Source: Eunapius fragilis (Eukaryota; Porifera; Demospongiae; Spongillida; Spongillidae). From it: a stretch of 64,000 nt of DNA. The notes beneath the pieces were generated by a model, which was not told the DNA's origin, ran no database searches, and worked only from the letters and a program-made list of their open reading frames with translations. Position 1 is the stretch's first letter, and every line of letters begins with the position of its first letter. The position numbers were made by a program, and so were the translations under genes. Below are positions 11,480 to 21,296 of the stretch, in pieces. The stretch is from contig OY811990.1 in assembly GCA_963681505.1 (NCBI GenBank), forward strand, positions 3,549,165 through 3,613,164, read 5' to 3'.

Positions 11480-12480
11480 TCCATTGATACTATACGTTGG
11501 TTATATAATTAGTTATAATTCGGATGACCTTATATCAATACGGTCCCCGCACTAACAGACTATTACACAACCAAAAGTTATCGCGTCGGTACAGGCCCGT
11601 ATATTTCTACATGACGGCACATTATCGTATCACAGCCTGGTACGCCATCGATGGGAATTACATATAGGAACGATGCAGTTTCTACTGTCAGGTACAGGAT
11701 GTTAATACAGTCTGCTATTGGCTGTTTACATCCTGTACCACTACTCAATGACGTACTGTTCCCATCTGTTGACAGCCCTGGAGCGAACGTTTGGCACGTG
11801 ATACAAAGGAAAGTAATAGCGTCTCTGAGCTGAAGATGCTGAGTTGTACACAAGTAAACTCCTATATGAATATATAGCAAGGTGTATGAACCATGGTAAT
11901 AGTGTGATGTTAAAAGGGGTGAGAGTGAGGTATGTTAAGTAGGTTTTATAGAGATACGTAACGTGTATATTACTATATTGTGTCTGGTGGTTGCTGTTAA
12001 TCTAGGCGTCTGTACGAGCGTGCATTGCTGCTGTAACCCCCTCCCTCCCTCCACCGTTACTTTTCTATTCATTAGTGCAGTGGATTAGCACTCAAATTTG
12101 TCTGAACGCATCGATCCAGGTGCCAGGGGGCGTAACAGTTCAGTCCCAGAACAAAGCTGGAAAAGATGTTCCTTAACCAGATAACCATGCAGATCAAGTA
12201 TTCTTGTCACTGGAGGAGGGTGGCGGCAGAACACTGTATTGTTTGTTTTGTTTTGTTTTGTTTGTGAGCAAGATTAAGCTGTTTTGGCCTCCGCTCTGTG
12301 TGTGTGTGTGTGTGTTATTATACAGTCAGTAATGGTGAAAATTCATGGGTGCTACTGTCATTGCATGAGGAATGAAGCATGCATAATATATGATATGATG
12401 ATGTATATTTATGTAGCTAGTCAGCAATCAAGATCAAAGCGATGAGTTTAATGGCATTATTTTTTATAATAGTTTATTAC
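11480..12480. other. No gene seen; small (TG)n and TTTTG runs
   Basis: Intergenic DNA with a (gtttt)n run near 12240 and (tg)n near 12297. No supported coding exon. Confidence 0.4.
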
Positions 12481-12484
12481 TAAA

Positions 12485-13954
12485 ATGGCTACGTTGTTGC
12501 TTCTGTGTGCGCTGTTTGCACTCCATGCGGTGCCAGGGAGCTGTGCGTAGTATCGCGACTGCCCGTTCTTTCCTTTCAGAAACACCAACCTCTCCCTCAG
12601 TGTGCGCGTGCAGGTAATGCTGATGCATGCACCCCGTACTGCAGCTAAATAGTAACAGTGCATGGACTTCCCGCTCTCTCCGGTCTGCCCCAACGCACAA
12701 AAGGACCTGGTGAGCAGAATAAGCTTCGAGGACAAGGTGCCTCAAATGTCTCATGGGGGCGCTGAGAACAACAGTAAGACCTAAGTGAGTAAGGAGCTTA
12801 CACTACTCCCTTTATTTGCACATCGGAATTGACCTGTTTTCCCCCCTCCAAGGCCCTGCGCATCGATCCCTATCAGTGGGGTACTGAGTGTCTTAGCGGT
12901 GACGTTGGTGCCGGTCCAGCTACCTCCTTCCCCCAGGCACTAAGACTTGTAAGAGACCGCTTTCTTTTTTTTTTTTTGTTGTTTTTTTTTTTTTGTTTCT
13001 TTGCTTGTTTGTACTTTCACCACACCTGGTTTTCCTGCACACAGACGGCCACCTTCGACTATGACCTCCTCTACAACGTTGCTAACGCTACCGCTACGGA
13101 GGTCAGAGCCAAGGTCAGTTGTGCGCTGCACGTGTGAATGAGTGCAGTCATGCCTTATACGGTAACTGTTGTAGAACAACAACGCCATGGCGCATGGCTC
13201 CACACTGGTCTGAACTACTGGAGCCCAGTCATCAATATCCTTAGAGACCCTCGCTGGGGAAGAAACCAGGTAAGTAACCCTATTTTTTGTTTGCATGGTG
13301 CCTTTTTTCTGTGGTATTGAAGGAGCATTTGACTGGCTGTTTGTAATGTATGTGCACGTGTCATCATGTCAATGTTTTGGATTTCTGCATTCCTGTAAAT
13401 ACCTTGTATGGGATTACCCCAGGAGACCTATGGTGAAGACCTTGGCTTTCTGGATACATGGCAAGAGCATTTGTGACTGGACTTCAAGGAGGTAGATTGT
13501 GTTCGTGTGTGTGTGTGCGTGTGTGTGTGTGTGTGTGTGTTTAAAAGGTTTATGCTGTCACATACTCCATTAGATAACCCAACATATGTCAAGGCCAATG
13601 CTGGGTGCAAGCACTTTGATGTCCACGGAGGTCCTGAGAGTATTCCTGTGTCTAGATACTCTTTCAATGCTGTGGTGAGAATACCACGCCCTCATTACAT
13701 CACACATTCCCATCAGCACCACCCACCGTACAGGTAACCATGAGCAACTGGAGGATGACCTTCCTCCCCCAGTTCAAGGCCTGTGTGGAAGCAGGTGCCT
13801 GGAGCCTTATGTGCAGCCATAACAGGTCTGTTGTCATGTGATATCATATGATGTCACACTCCATTAAATATTCCTAACAGCGTCAACGGAATCCCGGCTT
13901 GTGCTAACAACCAGCTGTTGACTGAAATACTGTGAGATGAATGGAATTTTCCTG
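12485..13954 (+). pseudogene. Glycoside hydrolase family 3 (beta-xylosidase-like) pseudogene
   Basis: Nine exon-like pieces match the N-terminal half of GH3 beta-xylosidase/beta-glucosidase enzymes in order. They are a hydrophobic signal peptide (MATLLLLCALFALHAVPGSC), DLVSRISFEDKVPQM (12704-12773), PYQWGTECLSGDVGAGPATS (12853-12948), TATFDYDLLYNVANATATEV (13045-13113), LNYWSPVINILRDPRWGRNQ (13175-13269), ETYGEDLGFL (13423 on), CKHFDVHGG...VSRYSFNAV (13574-13674), LPQFKACVEAGAWSLMCSHN (13734-13825) and NGIPACANNQLLTEIL (13881-13954). Most junctions have GT/AG sites. It is broken: TAG follows the signal peptide at 12548-12550, a frame change lies between ETYGED and MARAFVTGLQGG, and TGA follows LTEIL where GH3 proteins usually carry a charged residue. 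The catalytic Asp region and the C-terminal domains are absent. It would have been a secreted glycan hydrolase. Confidence 0.8.
13505..13541. repeat. (TG)n microsatellite in GH3 pseudogene
   Basis: A run of tg/gtgtgc dinucleotides lies between two GH3 exon pieces. Confidence 0.9.
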
Positions 13955-14746
13955 GTAAGTTATCTTAATGTGTATTATTAAAGCCCTCTCAAAAATAAAG
14001 TGTGCAGGAGTTCAGAGCAGTGTACATACTGAGGATTATGTTAAATTCACATCCTTCGTTCTGTGAGGTATATTGCTTAGTTGAGAGTAATGTTTTTTGT
14101 CATGATGAACCCTCATCTCATTCCAGTTCACATATGGGCAGCTACTGGCAACGGTAAAACTGAAGTCAGGACATACCCTTTGCCTACTACATGGTTTCTT
14201 GCCAATGCAAGAAGCTAGTGGACGAAAACTTATGAATGCCCGCTGTTCACCCTGTCAAGGACACTGTTTTCTGTAGACAGCACGAGAATTCAGAAGGCTG
14301 TGTCAATGGTCCATGAGTGTGGAACAACTGCACATTTCAGCATACACAAGCTGTCAACACTGTGGAACGAGAACACATTGAACTTGTGTTTTCACATGGC
14401 TGGACACAACCTCTGTATTGCCATAATGTGTATTGTTGCGTTAAGTACATTTGAAATGAATGTATTAACAGTTAATTGGATTAACGGTAGCTATGTCCGT
14501 AAAAGGATACCATCTGTTCGTCTACAGGTAGTATACGGTCCCGTTACAGGACGTTAACTGGCTCGATACTAACTGTAATCTACAGTACTACATCAAAATG
14601 TTTCCCGTCGGGCGTGTACCGAGTTGTTTTACACGTCTCGAATTAAGCCAGTAAACACCCCGTTGCAAATTGTACACACCCCTGTACCGAGATAAAACTT
14701 TTCGTTGTGTAGTATTACTGTAAACGTTCCTGGACCAGCATAGGTT

Positions 14747-15450
14747 ATGAAAATGGACGGCCATGTGATGTATTGCGTAAAGACAGACCCGACATACGGC
14801 AAGGGTCTGTACGCCACCGAAGACATAGAGCCTGACAGAGATGTTCTAAAAGAAGCCCCTTTGGTGTTTGCCTTGGCGATTGGATCTTCAAATTGTTTTT
14901 CATGTTTGTCACAGTCGTGGTACGCACGTGCCCAGCATAAGTACAATCTCACATACGATGTCCCCCCCCCCCCCCCCCCCTGTCGACAGCTCTCTGAAGA
15001 AGTGTTTTCAATGTGGGAGCGTCACGTATTGCGGCAAAGAATGCCAGGTCTGTTTGTGGGTGGGGCTGACGTCGTTTAAATATACTGCTTTATATACATG
15101 TAGCCTGTTGTTCATGTACAATTGTTGATAAGCTTTATGCACATGCAAAGTAGTCTGTTATAAGATCAATTATAACGATTGGTACAAACGTATTGTATAC
15201 AAGTAGAGACATATAAGGGCCATGGTTAAGTGACACGCTCTCTCCTCTCATTTCGGAGATCTACTGAGCCAGGCATGTCCTATGAAATAACATTGTGTAT
15301 TAATTAGAATTGATGAAAATGTTGTGTGTTTGAAACAGATCAAAGACTGGCCCCAACATCGATTGGAGTGCAGAGGTCTTGCTGGGATGGATGCCCTTAC
15401 TAAGGCAAACTCCTTAAAGATGAGACTTCTTGTCAAGGCAATGGTACAGC

Positions 15451-15501
<51 letters not shown>

Positions 15502-16789
15502 GCGTGTACGTGGGCATGCATGCGTGACACTGTTGTATGTCTGTGTGTTGTGTGGGTACGTGTAACATGTGTGTGGGTGGGTGTTGTCTGTGTGCGTGCG
15601 TGCACACAAAACAAATGTCTATGCACGTTCGCAGTACACTGAGGGAGTTCGAGAAAAGATGGCCACCTTTGTGACTAACGGCTGTCAATCTCCTGATATC
15701 TGTAAGTGCCTGATGAATAAGGGTGACCCCCCTCTGGCTCTGAAGCCTACGCAATTCAATACTTACATTAGCATTTGTTTCTGATCAGATCAGGAGATTG
15801 AAAGTGATTTGAGAGGTGCTGTCAACATAGCAAGTAGGTATCAACCATCACGGGGGGCACTGGACGAGGATGTAGGACGTGACCTTCTACGCAAGGTTCA
15901 TTACATCATGTAACGGCTCAGATTTGTACCATCCCCTCCCTCCACCATTGTTAGTTCATGTGCAACTCCTTCATGATTTTCACACTACCATACAGTCGTA
16001 TTGGGGAAGCCATTTATGTGCAGTACGTGATGCAAAGTGTTGTTCTGAACTGAGGTGATGTTGTGGTGTGCTCTAATTTAGGTGTGCCCTACTCAACCAC
16101 TCATGTGAACCCAACTGCTATTACATGTTCAAGGGCACAACCTTGGTCATCACTACATTGAAGAGGGTTAAAGCTGGTGATCAGGTGAGCCACCGTCATG
16201 TTGTGTAGGTGTGATCACGTGACCCATGTTGTGGTTGCAGCTCTTTATATCCTACGTTAACCCTCTGAATCCATTGGAACACAACCCACAATACTTTAAG
16301 CGCCTATATGGGTTTCAGACTCACTGTGTGCATTGCAGCGACATCCGATTGGAGGATTTTGTACGACTGCAGCAACTGAATCAATTATACGATGCCAAAG
16401 GTAATTTATTGCTATAAGTTTTATTACTTTTGGTTTCCATCTTTGACCAATGTTAGATTGGCAAGGAGTGATTCGTCATTTCAAGGAACCGTACAAATAC
16501 AAGAACACAACGGCCCTCATCAGAGCGATGCAGCTGTACTACATAGCCCTCTGTGGTGAGGGCATATGGTGGTGGGTGTGGCACCTCTTTATACCTCCCC
16601 CACCGTGCACCCGCAGAGGCAAACGAGGCACTAGGGCTTCCTATATCTACAAAGGCTATTAGAGGCGTCCTCACAACGTACGAAAAATTGCGGAGGTTTG
16701 TGAAAAATGCCTGCCACATGGATGTATATGTGCTGTGCTCGTGTGCCTGTGACGTTATAGGTCCATTTCGTAATACAGGAGTAGGTTAG
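14747..16789 (+). CDS. SMYD-type SET/MYND lysine methyltransferase
   Basis: Nine exons with clean GT/AG junctions keep one frame: 14747-14919, 14990-15047, 15339-15443, 15635-15701, 15789-15837, 16082-16184, 16241-16400, 16457-16555 and 16617-16789, about 328 residues. The N-terminal SET segment has GKGLYATEDIEPDRDVLKEA. The MYND zinc finger is split by introns (CFSC...CFQCGSVTYCGKECQ, then DWPQHRLEC). The SET core carries the cofactor-site motif NHSCEPN and the tyrosine segment FISYVN. The post-SET region reads YGFQTHCVHCSD, where the usual C-x-C-x2-C lacks its first Cys. SMYD proteins methylate histone or other lysines using S-adenosylmethionine. Intron 1 contains an 18-C tract. The last exon is an assumption, and SMYD subtype cannot be assigned. 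Confidence 0.85.
15453..15600. repeat. (GT)n microsatellite in SMYD intron
   Basis: About 24 GT dinucleotides followed by imperfect gtgcgt/gtgtgg repeats, between SMYD exons 3 and 4. Confidence 0.9.
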
Positions 16790-16799
16790 TACATGTAGT

Positions 16800-17684
16800 T
16801 AAGTATGTCATGAAATGAATGCATGTGCTATAAAACTTAATCTAAGCTCATGGTCAGGTAATTTGTTACAACTCAATTTTGTGCTAGGTAATGTTCCATA
16901 CCTTAAGATGGTGGCATGCTTCATACCTTGCTACTGTTAACTGTACCGTTGTGTGACTGGTTGGAAGAGCAGTAAGAGGACTTAACATTCTTGAACATTT
17001 TAGCTAATACGGAACTGGTGCTGCACATCATGCTTGAACATTTTGGCAGCTGTGCAAAATAGTAAAATATGTCGCAATCCACATGATGCAACGCATTTAT
17101 GTTGTTGCTGCAGTACTCATAATGATGATAGAAAATGCCTTTTGTATCTCAAAAGAAGCATTCCTTTGTATGTACGACAGTGCTGTGGAGACAGCTTTAT
17201 CAATGGTGTCGGTGTCATATTTGACCACATCGTGAAGTGAGCAAGTTGCTTTCCTCTGCAGCAGATGACTCTTTTCGAGCGTGGTTTATTACGACGGCTT
17301 GCAGAGCTTTTTTTTTGCATCCTCTTTTTGATGGCTACACGCTGATTCCTGCCTCTGCCAATAGCGCTGTCATATCTCGCTTCCTCGTTGGAAGAAACAC
17401 CTGATCTACATGAGCATGGACCTTCTGATGCAATGCTGCATTCAGCTCTGAAAAGAACCCATGCATCGTCTTCACTGAAAGTATTGCCTGAGCTGTTGCT
17501 GTTGATTTCCATCGTATCTCAATACACAAGAATTGTACAAAATGGATGCGTTTTTTTTACGTTTTACGCTTTTTACACTTTTTAGCTTTTGATCAATTAT
17601 AAATAGGTGTTTCCATTAACGCAATAAAATATATGAATATATACCTATACACTGGGGACTGCTTCATGCAATGCAACAATATAG
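16800..17684. other. No supported gene; weak minus-strand ORF
   Basis: A 131-codon minus-strand frame (17117-17512) starting MEINSNSSGNTFSEDDAW has a basic middle part and no recognised domain. It may be chance or an orphan exon. The remainder is AT-rich. Confidence 0.25.
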
Positions 17685-19370
17685 GTACTTACCCGTATTG
17701 GGTACATACAAAAAATTTGGTACCCTAAATGCAAAAAAATAGAGGAGTTATAGCCTTGAACATCCAACCTGACCAGCAGTTGTTTGCTATGGTGCATTGT
17801 TTTGTTTACAAGTCATGATTAAATTAAAGTGAATGTATTCAAGATGCTGAATCTAAAAATGTAATTGGCAGGATACCATTATAATACCATATTATCAAAA
17901 ATGTGCATTTTTGCATTTGCCCCTCTTTCGGTGAACACCACTGTGTTGCAATATAAACATACTTCATCCATGTTGTCCTCCCCCCCCCCTCAATGTAATT
18001 ACTGAATTTAATTTATTTTATGTTGTCACATTACAGTCTGACCTTGTTAGGAGCACACTCGTTATAAGCGCATTCCCTCGTTAGATGTATTGAAAATTAT
18101 ATTCACGGTTAATGTGGGTACCACACATTATCTAAATGTGCAATCTATGCCCTAAGTATGGTAAGGGTGCAGAGAACAAACGTGGCGCTCTCACGAGGTC
18201 AGACTGGCAACGACATGTAGTGTTGTATTTGAATCATATGACCCTTCCGTTTCTTATGTAAGCACACAACGGCAGCTGCCTCCATGGGATGCATGGTTTG
18301 CACTTCAAGAGCGTTATGAGTAGAGGTATAGGGACCTACTGATGATCTCAGCTGATTCAGGTTGGCTTCATTTTGCAGGATGGCACTGCCCTCATCAGAG
18401 CTACTATGGCTGCTGTATTGCACCCTGATGAACCTTATACACCATGTCATTTCTGATCTCTCCATTAGCACTAGGCAGCAAGGCATTATGTGTACTCCTT
18501 TCACTTTGCAGTCTCACTTGAACCATTTACAGCTCACCCCAATCAGATCAATTAAACTTTTAAAAGCACAATCATTATTTGTACCTATGCACACTGATAC
18601 ACTTAAATGACAAGCTTGCACTGTAGATCTGACATTAAAATATAAGTCTTGGATTCGGGACAAACTTTCAACTATTTACCTGATCACTTTTGGACGTAAT
18701 GGGTAGGTTTTTCATTTAAAGGATTAATTTCATAGTGACTGGATATGTGGGTAGTTTAGTTCTGCACTAAGGCAGAACACTTCCATACCTACGGATTTCT
18801 GTATAATTTTTTGTACGCCAATGTCAAAACCGGTGATTCATATTATGTCTGGAATGATGAGAGCAAGGTTTACATGGTAGAAAAAGAAAAGCCAGGGAGT
18901 TGTACCATTGCAGACCTAGAGCAGAACAGAGTAAGTGACATAATACTTGCCTGTTTTAATTATGAAGATGATTAACAATTGATAAAGTAAATTGAAAGTA
19001 TATTAACCAAATGCATTGCAAGCCTATGACATGCCATTTCTTTATATTTCAAAATTAAAAAGAAAAATATGTCCGCGTGAAAACCTCGTGTCGTTCATAA
19101 AATCATCTTCCTGTATCGATTGCAATTAGAGATCGTTGCGAAACTGCACACGGACCTGATATCATTAAATCGGCATAGGGCACCGACGTGTAATGTGGTA
19201 AATGTGTACACAAAATTCAGACCACAGTAACTCCATGATGGAAAGATCAATTTCATGCAGTGCGCATTTCAAGACGACGTTGAGGACCTATGTACTCTTA
19301 GAATATATCCATTTTAGCGGCAATGGCTCATGCGCGCATTGTTTAAGCTAAATCAAGTAATAAAGGGGGA
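17685..19370. repeat. Dispersed repeat unit R, copy A
   Basis: This segment is repeated in parts at 25240-25448 plus 28440-29330 (copy B) and 62551-63810 (copy C). Landmarks: ttaccgtattgggta, a C-tract at 17980-17989, tgtaattactgaattt, ggcagctgcctccatgggat, cttgcactgtagatctgaca and atgtccgcgtgaaaacc. Copy A contains exon-like segments: cag followed by DGTALIRATMAAVLHPDEPY TPCHF and a stop (18380-18457), and an open stretch ending YYVWNDESKVYMVEKEKP...ADLEQNR at a gtaagtg donor (18777-18930). In copies B and C these are shifted or damaged. No terminal inverted or long terminal repeats were found. It may be a degraded low-copy gene or an unclassified element. Confidence 0.6.
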
Positions 19371-20538
19371 TAGCTAATGATACATGAGGGGGCTAGCCAA
19401 TGATACATGAGGGGGCTAGCCAATGTTACATGAGGGGGCTAGCCAATGATACATGAGGGGACTAGCCAATGATACATGAGGGGCTAGCCAATGATACATG
19501 AGGGGGCTAGCTAATGATACATGAGGGGGCTAGCCAATGATACATGAGGGGGCTAGCCAATGATACATGAGGGGGCTAGCCAATGATAAGTGAGGGGGCT
19601 ATCCAATGATACATGGGGGGCTAGCTAGACAATGATACATAAGGGGGCTAGCCAATGTTACATGAGGGGGCTAGCCAGTGATACATGAGGGGGCCAGCCA
19701 ATGATACATGAGGGGGCTAGCCAATGATACATGAGGGGGCTAGCCAATGATACATGAGGGGGCTAGCCAATGATACATGAGGGGACTAGTCAATGATACA
19801 TGAGGGGGCTAGCCAGTGATACATGAGGGGCTAGCCAATGATACATGAGGGGGCTAGCCAATGAAACATGAGGGGGCTAGCCAATGATACATGAGGGGGC
19901 TAGCCAATGATACATGAGGGGGCTAGCCAATGGTACATGAGGGGGCTAGCCAATGATAAGTGAGGGGGCTATCCAATGATACATGGGGGGCTAGCTAGAC
20001 AATGATACATAAGGGGGCTAGCCAATGATACATGAGGGGGCTAGCCAATGATACGTGAGGGGGCTATCAAATGATACATGAGGGGGCTAGCTAGCCAATG
20101 ATACATGAGGGGGCTAGCCAATGATACATGAGGGGGCTAGCCAATGATACATGAGAGGGCTAGCCAATGATACATGAGGGGGCTAGCTAATGATACATGA
20201 GGGGCTAGCCAATGATATGTGAGGGGGCTATCCAATGATACATGAGGGTGCTAGCCAATGATACATGAGGGGGCTAGCCAATGATACATGAGGGGGCTAG
20301 CCAATGAAACATGAGGGGGCTAGCCAATGATACATGAGGGGGCTAGCCAATGATACATGAGGGGGCTAGCCAATGATACATGAGGGGGCTAGCCAATGAT
20401 ACATGAGAGGGCTAGCCAATGATACATGAGGGGGCTAGCTAATGATACATGAGGGGCTAGCCAATGATACGTGATGGGGCTAGCCAATGGTACATGAGGG
20501 GGCTAGCCAATGATACATGAGGGGGCTAGCCAATGATA
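19370..20538. repeat. 23-bp minisatellite, array 1 (~50 units)
   Basis: Direct tandem units of gggggctagccaatgataca tga, with point variants (atgaaac, tacgtgag, gctagctagac) and a higher-order pattern (a block near 19570-19660 recurs near 19945-20020). Each unit has a ggctagcc palindrome. The array follows repeat R after aataaaggggg. Confidence 0.95.
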
Positions 20539-20539
20539 T

Positions 20540-20700
20540 ACATACAAGCCTCATGCCCAGACCAAAACTAGCAGCTATGGATGGATTACATCACCACCAT
20601 GCAAGAAATGGGTCTGGTACGTAGATGTGATGTGGGCATGGAGACACTTGTAAATAATCCTTTAAACAAAGGGGTCAGCTTTAAGATAAAACACATCGTC
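20540..20700. repeat. Shared segment after minisatellite (MITE-like)
   Basis: The segment atacaagcctcatgcccaga ... gatggattacatcaccacc ... cctttaaacaaaggggtca ... aagataaaacacatc is nearly identical to 29855-30005. Its ends (tgcccagacc / gggtctggtacg) resemble degraded termini of the hAT-type MITE. In both places a TRIM gene fragment follows. Confidence 0.7.
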
Positions 20701-20721
20701 ATTAAACTAGTATTAAAAGAT

Positions 20722-20795
20722 TCAATTGATGGAGTCATGGGGCCTGCAATGGTGTTCTGTTGTACATGTGGTCAGTTCCTCTGTACCTTCTGAGT
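20722..20795 (+). pseudogene. TRIM B-box fragment
   Basis: The sequence gggcctgcaatggtgttctg and following encodes GPAMVFCCTCGQFLCTF and then a stop. This matches the first B-box of the TRIM-NHL genes (GPAVVFCCTCGQFLCTF). Only about 25 codons are preserved. It begins soon after the shared segment that ends in aagataaaacacatc. Confidence 0.8.
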
Positions 20796-21242
20796 ACCAG
20801 TAGAGCAGTAATAATCCGGTAAGACCAAGGCATGGAGTCACACACAGTACATAGTAAGACTTGTGTGCCTATTTGGTACTTAATTTCTAGACCTGCTTAC
20901 TCAGGTTCTAATTTTACCTACCATCATATGGGATTAACTTGATACAGAATCCTTGGGTTGAATGGCTTATAATTATTTGTAACGTGCACAATCATATTAT
21001 TACATACCTTCTCCACAGCCTCATTCTTGATCTACACTGACACATCTGCACACACCTTCATACGTTATCAGTATACTAACATGTAGCTATGTGTGGTGGA
21101 CTTACCAGTTACTGGTCACTGGGTGTTGATACATTACATCATTCACTGCAATGACACGCAAAGGCAGGCACAGAAGTGATAAATGACAGGGCTTGAAGAT
21201 TCCTGTTTATAACCAGATTATCACCTGTTTTCTATTGTTCCC

Positions 21243-21250
21243 TATATAAG
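21243..21250 (+). promoter_or_regulatory. TATA-box-like element of T1
   Basis: TATATAAG lies 47 bp upstream of the proposed T1 start codon, with no other ATG in between. The position fits a core promoter for T1. This is inference from motif and spacing only. Confidence 0.4.
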
Positions 21251-21296
21251 ATTTTACAACCTCGTCAGTGAAATTTATCCGCGAAGTTCTTTAGTG

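Noticed and set aside
14023-14560. Further GH3 exons downstream of the pseudogene
   Set aside because: Translations here do not match GH3 motifs and no splice chain could be made.
19370-20538. CRISPR-like array
   Set aside because: Units are contiguous 23-mers without unique spacers, and the context is animal nuclear DNA; it is a minisatellite.
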